DNA of 64,000 bases from Hafnia paralvei ATCC 29927. Lineage in GTDB: Bacteria > Pseudomonadota > Gammaproteobacteria > Enterobacterales > Enterobacteriaceae. The stretch is taken from positions 168,471-232,470 of the forward strand of contig NZ_LXET01000013.1 of the NCBI RefSeq assembly GCF_001655005.1. Direction: 5' to 3'. Position numbers and translations under genes: made by a program. Each line of letters opens with the position of its first letter. The stretch's first letter is position 1. This document shows, piece by piece, positions 17,441-25,113 of the stretch. The notes under the pieces were generated by a model. That model did not search any database and was not told where the DNA came from. It saw nothing but the letters and a program-made list of their open reading frames with translations.

Positions 17441-19000
17441 ATGAAACCAACGGAACGTCGAGTCGGTTATGGTACTGCAATAGGATATGGTGTCACGGAT
17501 TTATTCGGTGGTGGTGCATTTGCCGTTATAGGGACATGGCTACTATTCTTTTATACAACTTACTGCGGACTGACAGTATTAGAAGCTGGGTCAATCTTTG
17601 CTATAGCACGAGTCATTGATGCACTATTAAGCCCAATAATGGGATATGTTACCGATAATTTTGGTAATACATGGTTAGGTAAACGATTTGGTCGCCGACG
17701 TTTTTTCTTATTAATTAGTTCACCTCTGATGTTTCTGTATGCTCTAATTTGGATATCAGATATGAATTATTGGTACTACCTTGGTACTTATTTGTCGATT
17801 GAACTGCTTTCGGCAATGGTTCTGGTCCCATGGGAAACCCTCTCTTCAGAAATGACCAATCGTTTCAGCGAGCGGACTCGTTTGTCTGGTGTGCGTATGA
17901 TGTGTTCACAGTTAGGAGGGCTGTTAGCTGTTTCTGTACCGGGTGTCATTATGCACTTTACCGGTAAAGATAATCCGATGACGTATACTTATACGGGGAT
18001 GTTTTTCGCTGTCGTATTTTGCGTGGCTGTTTTTATTACTTGGATGTGTACATGGGAAGCTAAAGATGTATGCGATAGTGATGAGCCTGAATACGAATCG
18101 GCACATGGTCCGGGAAACCTTTGGCATCATATGAAAGGTTTAGTCTTGGATCTCCTCTCTTCTTTCAAAATTCGCATTTTCCGCCAGCATATTGCTATTT
18201 ATATCTCCTCATTTACAGCGTTAGATGTCTTTGGTGCGGTGTTTACCTATTATGTGGTTTATAGCTTAAAACAGGATGTTGCTGTTGTTTCTGGATTTTT
18301 AACCGTAGCCGCCTTTGTTTCTGTTCCTGGAACCTTTGGCTTTATGATGTTGCTCGAAAAATTTAATATGACTCCGAGTGGCGCTTTACGTTTATCCTAT
18401 GGCTGTATTTTTGGTGTTCTGTGTTTTCTTTTTTATATTTATATGACTGAAACACAGGTCTCGGTGTGGCTGTTCTCGGGTGTGTTTATTATTTTTGGCG
18501 TGGCTCGTGCAGGGTTGTATTATATTCCTTGGAATATTTATAGTTTTATTCCTGATGTCGACGAAATTATCACTAAAAAACGTCGTGAAGGTATTTTTGC
18601 GGGTGTGATGGTCTTAACCCGAAAAAGTACTGTCGCACTTGCCATTATGTTGATTGGTATTGTGTTGCAGGAAAGTGGATTTGTAAAAGGCAGCGGTGTG
18701 CAGCCGATTAGCGCAGTTCATGCCATTGTCGGTTTAATGATTTTTGGTACCGGAGCACTGCTGGCCATTAGTTTTTATATCACATACCGATTTAAGCTCA
18801 CCCGTGATACTCACAAGATACTGATTAAAGAAGTCGCCCGTCTCAAGCTGGGCGGACGTTTGGACGATTGCGATCCCCGTTCGCGTCAAGTGATTAAAGA
18901 TCTCACGGGCTATGAGTATGACAAAGTGTGGGGTGGGATGGATAAGGTGTGCGATAAAGATCCCCTATCATCCGTTTCGTACCGCAACGATCCCTCTTAA
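17441..19000 (+). CDS. GPH-family (MFS) glycoside:cation symporter-like transporter
   Basis: About 12 membrane helices and the motif DALLSPIMGYVTDN, with GKRFGRRRFF after it, place this in the glycoside-pentoside-hexuronide (MelB/XylP/YicJ-like) group of the major facilitator superfamily. These import sugars or glycosides with H+ or Na+. The ATG at 17441 gives 519 residues starting MKPTERRVGYGTAIGYGVTD, the usual family start. A GTG at 17381 would add a Cys-rich stretch unlike any transporter N-terminus. The C-terminal cytoplasmic tail of about 60 residues is long. It is 102 bp after the third oxidoreductase and reads as the import step of the locus. Confidence 0.88.
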   Translation: MKPTERRVGYGTAIGYGVTDLFGGGAFAVIGTWLLFFYTTYCGLTVLEAGSIFAIARVIDALLSPIMGYVTDNFGNTWLGKRFGRRRFFLLISSPLMFLYALIWISDMNYWYYLGTYLSIELLSAMVLVPWETLSSEMTNRFSERTRLSGVRMMCSQLGGLLAVSVPGVIMHFTGKDNPMTYTYTGMFFAVVFCVAVFITWMCTWEAKDVCDSDEPEYESAHGPGNLWHHMKGLVLDLLSSFKIRIFRQHIAIYISSFTALDVFGAVFTYYVVYSLKQDVAVVSGFLTVAAFVSVPGTFGFMMLLEKFNMTPSGALRLSYGCIFGVLCFLFYIYMTETQVSVWLFSGVFIIFGVARAGLYYIPWNIYSFIPDVDEIITKKRREGIFAGVMVLTRKSTVALAIMLIGIVLQESGFVKGSGVQPISAVHAIVGLMIFGTGALLAISFYITYRFKLTRDTHKILIKEVARLKLGGRLDDCDPRSRQVIKDLTGYEYDKVWGGMDKVCDKDPLSSVSYRNDPS

Positions 19001-19064
19001 GCGTGTAAGTCATGAAATGTCCAGATTAGGTTAACTATTGACATATTGCAGAGAGGGTAAGTGC

Positions 19065-20180
19065 ATGAGAGCACAGTGGAGTAAAGAAGAAGCCAACGCT
19101 TGGTATCAACGGCAGGGATGTCTATGTGGATTCAATTATCTCCCACGCACGGCGGTTAATTGGAACGAGTTATGGCAGGCTGAAACTTTTGATATAGCGA
19201 CAATCGATGAGGAATTGGGCTGGGCCGAAAATGTTGGCTACAACACGCTGCGTGTGAATTTGCCTTTTATTGTTTGGTTGCACGATAGAGAAGGGCTCTT
19301 CGCTCGTATTGATGCTTTCCTCTCAGTGGCGCGAAAACATGGTATGTCGGTGATGCTCACATTAATGGATGACTGTGGGTTTTCAGGCAATGAACCCCAT
19401 CTCGGTTTGCAAGAAGCGCCCATTCCTGGCGTGCATAACAGCCGCGCAGTGGCTAGCCCCGGACGCGATACCGTGTGCAACCTGTCCGCGAGGAACAGCA
19501 TTGAGCGTTATATTCACGACGTCATCACGACGTTTCGTGCAGATGGACGCATTCTGCTCTGGGATCTTTATAACGAACCGGGTAATCGAGGAATATTCAT
19601 CAGTGGAGCCGATGAGGCTTTGTATGCTGAAAAATTGGAGGTTTTCGCGCTGGATTTGCTGCGGCAAGCTTTTCAATGGGCGCGAGACGCGAACCCGATT
19701 CAGCCATTGACCGTGGGGGCATGGCATATTCCCGATCCTATTTCTCACCCCGCGAATACCTACCAACATCCGATAGATCAGGAGGCATTAGCACAGTCTG
19801 ACGTGATCAGTTTCCATGCCTATGTCGCAACGCCTGATATGGTTGGTCTAATAAATCGACTTAACCAATTTGGCAGACCTCTGTTTTGCACCGAATGGCT
19901 GGCACGACACGTGGGTAGCACTTTCGAAGAGCAGCTTCCTTTAATGAGGACGCATAATATTGCGTGTTATCACTGGGGATTGGTGGCTGGGAAAACGCAG
20001 ACCACGCTGCCTTGGCCCAGTATCGTTAAACGCCGTAAAGACTATGCTCATCTTTGGTTCCATGATGTATTTGATGTTCATGGCATACCGTTTCGACAGT
20101 CTGAAATGGCGCTGGTTTCACGCTTCATGCATAGCGACGAGATGAGAACATTAGAAACCGATATGAGAAAAAATGACTAG
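19065..20180 (+). CDS. cytoplasmic clan GH-A-like glycoside hydrolase (cellulase/xylanase-family annotation)
   Basis: The 371-residue protein has a TIM-barrel pattern with ILLWDLYNEPGNRG (about 161-174), the NEP motif of clan GH-A that carries the acid/base Glu. FCTEWLARH (about 280-288) supplies a likely nucleophile Glu. PGVHNSRAVASPGR is also typical of this uncharacterised subgroup. No signal peptide is present, so it should act on an imported glycoside. The ATG at 19065 follows GAGGG by 7 bases; a TTG at 19038 is less likely. It is the last gene of the operon, and a small hairpin (TTACGC/GCGTAA, 20191-20208) follows. The substrate is unknown; plant-type beta-glycosides are a guess. Confidence 0.82.
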   Translation: MRAQWSKEEANAWYQRQGCLCGFNYLPRTAVNWNELWQAETFDIATIDEELGWAENVGYNTLRVNLPFIVWLHDREGLFARIDAFLSVARKHGMSVMLTLMDDCGFSGNEPHLGLQEAPIPGVHNSRAVASPGRDTVCNLSARNSIERYIHDVITTFRADGRILLWDLYNEPGNRGIFISGADEALYAEKLEVFALDLLRQAFQWARDANPIQPLTVGAWHIPDPISHPANTYQHPIDQEALAQSDVISFHAYVATPDMVGLINRLNQFGRPLFCTEWLARHVGSTFEEQLPLMRTHNIACYHWGLVAGKTQTTLPWPSIVKRRKDYAHLWFHDVFDVHGIPFRQSEMALVSRFMHSDEMRTLETDMRKND

Positions 20181-20391
20181 AAAGGATGCATTACGCCCGT
20201 TTGCGTAAAATCCCCTGTTTCAGAAAAGATAAATATGTAACTTATCGTCGTTGGTTGCTAGGAAAAAGCTACAATTAACATTAAGGTATGTTTCTCATTG
20301 GTGCGTCATAGCTCATCTTTTGAGAATATAGCCTGTTAAGCGCCAGGTTTTTTCTGCCGACGTAGGCTGATGCAGTATGAGGGGATTTCTT

Positions 20392-20706
20392 ATGATGAGA
20401 GAACAGATAGAAGCAAAGTTACGCGCCGCGTTTGAACCTTTCTATCTTGAGGTGGTTGATGAAAGTTATCGTCATAACGTACCGGCAGGTTCTGAAAGTC
20501 ATTTTAAAGTGGTGTTAGTCAGCGATCGTTTCCAAGGTGAGCGATTTCTGACTCGCCATCGTTCAATCTATGGCGTGCTCTCAGAGGAACTGGCCGATGG
20601 TGTTCATGCGCTGGCCCTGCATACCTATACGCACAAAGAGTGGGAAGCGTTACAAGATACGGTTCCTGCATCCCCCCCTTGTCGTGGGGCTGGCACCTTA
20701 GCCTAA
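20392..20706 (+). CDS. bolA: BolA family transcriptional regulator / iron-sulfur partner
   Basis: BolA is a small stress and stationary-phase protein that binds DNA and pairs with monothiol glutaredoxin around an iron-sulfur cluster. The 104 residues include EVVDESYRHNVPAGSESHFKVVLVSDRF and the cysteine/histidine region ALALHTYTHKEW, nearly as in E. coli (105 aa). The ATG at 20392 is chosen because GAGGGG stands 7 bases upstream. An ATG at 20377 precedes that site and is rejected. In E. coli bolA follows yajG directly; here the sugar locus lies between them. Confidence 0.95.
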   Translation: MMREQIEAKLRAAFEPFYLEVVDESYRHNVPAGSESHFKVVLVSDRFQGERFLTRHRSIYGVLSEELADGVHALALHTYTHKEWEALQDTVPASPPCRGAGTLA

Positions 20707-20801
20707 GCTAACTTGCTTAAATAGGCGGCGAAAAGGCAAGTAAATTACCACGAAGGTGGAACTCTTGACCGTTTTTGCTGTATTAATAGCGTGTTCGATG
20801 A

Positions 20802-20829
20802 GAAACGGCCCTTGAGGCCGTTTCTTTTT
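20802..20829 (+). terminator. intrinsic terminator after bolA
   Basis: GAAACGGCC and GGCCGTTTC pair perfectly around CTTGA and are followed by TTTTT. It stands about 95 bp after the bolA stop. Confidence 0.88.
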
Positions 20830-21218
20830 GCGTAGCGAGTTTTATGATTAGATGCGCAGTCGATTGCATGGCATATCGTCTTTGTTATGGGGCTAAAGCG
20901 GTGTGAGCTATAGCCGAAATGGCAAAGGTATCGCTCGAAACTGTGAATCACGCCGCGGACACTTGGTGTGCGGTTCTCGACTCATTGCTCATGCATCGCT
21001 ATAATGTCGCGTCTATTTTTTCCTGAATGTATTCGGGACGCTTCTATGCCCAAACGACTTGAAGTTGCAGGCAATACAGCAGCGGCTTCAGGTAAGAAGG
21101 GATAAACAGGGAACACGGTTCTGGTGAAAGCGGCCGTCCCGGTTCTGTGAAGTCAGGTTTTCTTCGTTGAAAATGGCTTCTGGAGTTGACCGAGCACTGT
21201 GATTTTTTGAGGTATAAG
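20830..21218 (+). promoter_or_regulatory. tig leader and promoter region
   Basis: No gene is seen here. A consensus -10 box TATAAT lies at 21000-21005 and gives a start point near 21012, hence a leader of about 200 bases before tig. No good -35 hexamer stands at 16-18 bp; TTCTCG at 20974 is 20 bp away. GAGG lies 8 bases before the tig ATG. Confidence 0.4.
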
Positions 21219-22523
21219 ATGCAAGTTTCTGTTGAAACCACCGAAGGCCTTGGCCGCCGCGTAAACATTACTGTTGCAGCCGACAGCATTGAAAAAGCAG
21301 TAAACAGTGAGCTGGTCAACGTGGCTAAAAAAGCACGTATCGACGGCTTCCGTAAAGGTAAAGTGCCAATGCACATTATCTCTCAGCGTTATGGCGCATC
21401 TGTTCGTCAGGACGTTCTGGGTGATCTGATGCAGCGCAACTTCGTTGACGCGATCATCAAAGAAAAACTGAATCCAGCGGGCGCGCCTAAATATGTACCG
21501 GGCGAGTACAAACTGGGCGAAGATTTCTCTTTCGCTGTTGAATTCGAAGTTTACCCAGAAATCGAACTGAAAGATCTGGAAAGCATCGAAGTTGAAAAAC
21601 CAGTTGTTGAAGTTACCGACGCTGACGTTGATGCAATGCTGGATACTCTGCGTAAGCAGCAGGCAACTTGGGCTGCTACCGAACGTGCAGTAGAAGCTGA
21701 AGACCGCGTAACCGTAGACTTCACCGGTTCTATCGACGGCGAAGTTTTCGAAGGCGGCAAAGCCTCTGATTTCGTTCTGGCAATGGGCCAGGGCCGTATG
21801 ATCCCAGGCTTCGAAGAAGGTATTTTGGGCCATAAAGCCGGCGAAGAGTTCGTTATCGACGTTACCTTCCCAGAAGACTACCACGCTGAAAACCTGAAAG
21901 GGAAAGCAGCGAAGTTCGATATCGTTCTGAAGAAAGTTGAAGAGCGTGAACTGCCAGAATTCACCGAAGAATTCATCAAACGTTTCGGCGTTGCTGATGG
22001 CTCTCTGGACGGTCTGAAAGCTGAAGTGCGTAAAAACATGGAACGCGAACTGAAAGGCGCGGTACGTAACCGTATCAAGTCTCAGGTTATCGACGGCCTG
22101 GTTAAAGCTAACGACATCGACGTTCCAGCTGCACTGATTGACGGTGAAGTTGACGTTCTGCGTCGTCAGGCTGCACAGCGTTTCGGTGGCAACGAGAAAC
22201 AAGCTCTGGAACTGCCACGTGAACTGTTCGAAGAGCAGGCTAAGCGTCGTGTTGTTGTTGGTCTGCTGCTGGGCGAAGTTATCGCTAAGAAAGAGCTGAA
22301 GGCTGACGAAGATCGCGTTAAAGCGCTGATCGAAGAGATGGCTTCTGCATACGAAGATCCAAAAGAAGTGATCGAGTTCTACAGCAAAAACAAAGAGCTG
22401 ATGAACAACATGCGTAATGTTGCTCTGGAAGAACAAGCTGTTGAAGCACTGCTGGCTAGCGCTAAAGTGTCTGAAAAAGCGACCAACTTCAGCGATCTGA
22501 TGAACCAAACTCAGGCAGCGTAA
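21219..22523 (+). CDS. tig: trigger factor, ribosome-associated chaperone/prolyl isomerase
   Basis: Trigger factor meets nascent chains at the ribosome exit tunnel. The N-terminal ribosome-binding domain contains the signature GFRKGKVP (about residues 43-50) that docks on L23. The FKBP-type PPIase domain spans about 150-245 (DFTGSIDGEVFEGGKA, GRMIPGFEEGILGHKAGEEF), and the C-terminal arms follow. The 434 residues compare with 432 in E. coli. Codon use is strongly biased, as expected for an abundant protein, which also opens a long false frame on the opposite strand. It is monocistronic, with its own terminator before clpP. Confidence 0.98.
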   Translation: MQVSVETTEGLGRRVNITVAADSIEKAVNSELVNVAKKARIDGFRKGKVPMHIISQRYGASVRQDVLGDLMQRNFVDAIIKEKLNPAGAPKYVPGEYKLGEDFSFAVEFEVYPEIELKDLESIEVEKPVVEVTDADVDAMLDTLRKQQATWAATERAVEAEDRVTVDFTGSIDGEVFEGGKASDFVLAMGQGRMIPGFEEGILGHKAGEEFVIDVTFPEDYHAENLKGKAAKFDIVLKKVEERELPEFTEEFIKRFGVADGSLDGLKAEVRKNMERELKGAVRNRIKSQVIDGLVKANDIDVPAALIDGEVDVLRRQAAQRFGGNEKQALELPRELFEEQAKRRVVVGLLLGEVIAKKELKADEDRVKALIEEMASAYEDPKEVIEFYSKNKELMNNMRNVALEEQAVEALLASAKVSEKATNFSDLMNQTQAA

Positions 22524-22557
22524 TGTTGCTTTGAATGGTTAATCCGTTCTGAAGTTA

Positions 22558-22590
22558 TAAAAACCTTCGCTCTAGAGCGAAGGTTTTTTT
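22558..22590 (+). terminator. intrinsic terminator after tig
   Basis: The perfect palindrome ACCTTCGCTCTAGAGCGAAGGT is flanked by A-run and T-run, ending TTTTTTTA. It stands about 35 bp after the tig stop. Confidence 0.9.
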
Positions 22591-22747
22591 ATGGGAAAAG
22601 GTTTATTTCTTTGTGTGCCGCCCCCAAATATTGGGCAAGTGTCTAACCTATAACAGCAGACACAGGCAGTTGAGCATGGTCAACATAGTTTATCTACAGT
22701 AGAATCAAAGCAAATAATGCCAAAGTGATTTCTATAGGAGACGGTTA

Positions 22748-23368
22748 ATGTCATACAGTGGCGAGCGTGATTTAGCACCGCACATGGCTTTAGTGCCAAT
22801 GGTTGTTGAACAGACTTCGCGTGGCGAACGTTCATACGATATTTTTTCCCGTCTGTTGAAAGAGCGAATCATCTTCCTGACTGGTCAGGTTGAAGATCAC
22901 ATGGCAAATCTGATCGTGGCTCAGATGCTGTTCCTTGAAGCGGAAAACCCAGAGAAAGATATTCATCTATATATCAACTCACCGGGCGGCGTCATCACTG
23001 CGGGAATGTCTATTTATGACACCATGCAGTTTATCAAACCTGACGTAAGCACCATCTGCATGGGGCAAGCCTGTTCCATGGGCGCGTTCCTGCTGACCGC
23101 AGGAGCCAAGGGCAAACGCTTCTGTCTGCCAAATTCGCGCGTGATGATTCACCAACCGCTGGGTGGTTTCCAGGGGCAGGCGACGGATATTGAAATCCAC
23201 GCTAAAGAAATCCTGAAAGTTAAAGCTCGTATGAATGAGCTGATGGCTAAACATTCAGGTAAACCGCTCGAAGAAATTGAGCGTGATACCGAACGTGACC
23301 GCTTCTTGTCAGCAGACGAAGCTGTAGAATACGGTTTGGTCGATTCGGTAATGACTCACCGCGGCTGA
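22748..23368 (+). CDS. clpP: ATP-dependent Clp protease proteolytic subunit
   Basis: ClpP forms the tetradecameric serine peptidase that works with ClpX or ClpA. The catalytic Ser is in GQACSMGAFLL (about residue 110) and the His in MIHQPLGGFQGQ (about 135). The 206 residues, with the short propeptide MSYSGERDLAPHMALVPMVV, compare with 207 in E. coli. ATAGGAGACGG gives a good ribosome site. It precedes clpX by 283 bp, more than in E. coli. No clear sigma-32 promoter could be placed upstream by eye. Confidence 0.98.
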   Translation: MSYSGERDLAPHMALVPMVVEQTSRGERSYDIFSRLLKERIIFLTGQVEDHMANLIVAQMLFLEAENPEKDIHLYINSPGGVITAGMSIYDTMQFIKPDVSTICMGQACSMGAFLLTAGAKGKRFCLPNSRVMIHQPLGGFQGQATDIEIHAKEILKVKARMNELMAKHSGKPLEEIERDTERDRFLSADEAVEYGLVDSVMTHRG

Positions 23369-23651
23369 TTGTGTCAGACTACGGCCTTGAATGGTGTAGC
23401 CTATCCAACCCTCGGTTCACATAGCAATAACTCGGTTTGCCACTGATGGATAGCGCAACTATCCACATCGGGTCGGTTGCCGATATACTATAGTGAATAT
23501 AAAGCGTCGGGTGATGCTTTGCATCGTACCAATGGGTTGTATGGCCTATGCTGAAAGGCTGTTTTGCGCAGATTGGTCGCACTGCCGTTGATAGGGTAAG
23601 CCATTGGCGACCGATTCGACGGGACAGATACTTAATGAAAGAGGTTTACTG

Positions 23652-24923
23652 ATGACAGATAAGCGCAAAGACGGTTCAGGCAAGCTGCTGTACTGTTCTT
23701 TTTGCGGCAAAAGCCAGCATGAAGTTCGTAAGCTGATCGCCGGGCCGTCAGTGTATATCTGCGACGAGTGTGTCGATCTGTGTAATGACATCATTCGCGA
23801 AGAGATTAAAGAAGTCGCTCCACATCGTGAGCGTAATGCTTTGCCTACCCCGCACGAAATTCGTAACCATTTAGATGACTACGTTATTGGGCAGGAACAG
23901 GCGAAAAAAGTGTTGGCGGTAGCGGTATATAACCACTACAAACGTTTGCGCAATGGCGATACCAGCAACGGTGTTGAACTAGGTAAAAGTAATATTTTGC
24001 TGATCGGTCCAACCGGTAGCGGTAAAACGCTGTTGGCTGAAACGCTGGCTCGTTTCTTGGATGTGCCATTTACGATGGCCGATGCTACCACGTTGACCGA
24101 AGCGGGTTATGTGGGTGAAGACGTTGAAAATATCATCCAGAAACTGCTGCAGAAATGTGATTACGACGTACAGAAAGCTCAGCGAGGCATCGTTTACATC
24201 GACGAAATCGATAAGATTTCTCGTAAGTCGGATAATCCATCGATTACCCGTGACGTATCCGGCGAAGGCGTACAGCAGGCTTTGCTGAAGCTGATTGAAG
24301 GTACTATCGCTGCGGTTCCACCACAGGGCGGTCGTAAGCACCCACAGCAGGAGTTCTTGCAGGTTGATACCTCCAAGATTCTGTTTATCTGCGGTGGTGC
24401 TTTCGCAGGCTTAGATAAAGTGATTGGCCAGCGCGTAAATACCGGTACTGGTATCGGCTTTGGTGCAACGGTCAAGGCTTTGTCTGAGAAAGCCACCGAA
24501 GGTGAGCTGTTGGCTCAAGCTGAACCTGAAGATCTGATCAAATTTGGTCTGATCCCTGAGTTCATCGGTCGTCTACCTGTTGTTGCTACGCTGCGTGAGC
24601 TGAGCGAAGACGCACTGATTCAGATCCTGAAAGAGCCAAAAAATGCCCTGACTAAGCAGTATCAGGCATTGTTTAATCTGGAAGGTGTGGATCTGGAATT
24701 CCGCGACGAAGCCCTGACGGCGATTGCTAAGAAAGCAATGGCACGTAAAACAGGTGCGCGTGGTTTGCGTTCCATCGTTGAAGCCGCTCTGCTGGAAACG
24801 ATGTACGACTTACCCTCAATGGAAAACGTCGAAAAAGTCGTCGTTGACGAAAATGTCATCGAGGGTCAGGCGGAGCCAATGCTGATTTATGGCAAACCGG
24901 AAGCACAAGCTTCTGGCGAATAA
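23652..24923 (+). CDS. clpX: ATP-dependent Clp protease ATP-binding subunit ClpX
   Basis: ClpX is the AAA+ unfoldase that feeds tagged proteins to ClpP. The N-terminal zinc-binding domain shows CSFCGKSQ and later ICDECVDLC (four Cys within residues 15-40). The Walker A motif is GPTGSGKT (about 120-127), Walker B is IVYIDEIDKI (about 180-189), and GFGA is the ClpP-loop region (IGFGA, about 265-270). The 423 residues compare with 424 in E. coli. The ATG at 23652 follows GAGG by 7 bases; the frame extends upstream but has no better start. An intrinsic terminator follows. Confidence 0.98.
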   Translation: MTDKRKDGSGKLLYCSFCGKSQHEVRKLIAGPSVYICDECVDLCNDIIREEIKEVAPHRERNALPTPHEIRNHLDDYVIGQEQAKKVLAVAVYNHYKRLRNGDTSNGVELGKSNILLIGPTGSGKTLLAETLARFLDVPFTMADATTLTEAGYVGEDVENIIQKLLQKCDYDVQKAQRGIVYIDEIDKISRKSDNPSITRDVSGEGVQQALLKLIEGTIAAVPPQGGRKHPQQEFLQVDTSKILFICGGAFAGLDKVIGQRVNTGTGIGFGATVKALSEKATEGELLAQAEPEDLIKFGLIPEFIGRLPVVATLRELSEDALIQILKEPKNALTKQYQALFNLEGVDLEFRDEALTAIAKKAMARKTGARGLRSIVEAALLETMYDLPSMENVEKVVVDENVIEGQAEPMLIYGKPEAQASGE

Positions 24924-24953
24924 TTAGCCAGTAAACTGATGGGTTATCAATAA

Positions 24954-24983
24954 AATGGGGGATTTTATCTCCCATTTTTTTTT
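24954..24983 (+). terminator. intrinsic terminator after clpX
   Basis: AAATGGGGGA pairs with TCTCCCATTT with one bulge and is followed by a run of nine T. It stands about 30 bp after the clpX stop. Confidence 0.85.
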
Positions 24984-24997
24984 CTGTTGTTGTTTGC

Positions 24998-25025
24998 GTT
25001 GAATCCCTGGTAAACATCCCCATAT
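24998..25025 (+). promoter_or_regulatory. sigma-32 heat-shock promoter of lon
   Basis: GTTGAA (24998-25003) and CCCCAT (25018-25023) are separated by 14 bases, matching the sigma-32 pattern CTTGAA-N13/15-CCCCAT. It lies about 90 bp before the lon ATG, as expected from the known heat-shock control of lon. Confidence 0.8.
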
Positions 25026-25113
25026 ACTCAGATACAAACTGGGTGAAGCAACAACGTAAAACGGGTTGTAAGATTCCCATAACCTGGCGGAAGCTAAACT
25101 AAGAGAGAGCTCT

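Noticed and set aside
12427..20391. Genomic-island signs (att repeats, tRNA, integrase) at the ends of the sugar locus
   Set aside because: No tRNA gene, integrase, transposase or obvious flanking direct repeat was seen. The locus may be ancestral and lost in E. coli rather than newly acquired.
21153..22508. A 451-codon open frame on the minus strand opposite tig
   Set aside because: It is the exact shadow of a highly expressed gene with strong codon bias, is rich in Phe/Gln/Asn/Val in no recognisable pattern, and has no ribosome site. tig on the plus strand is certain.
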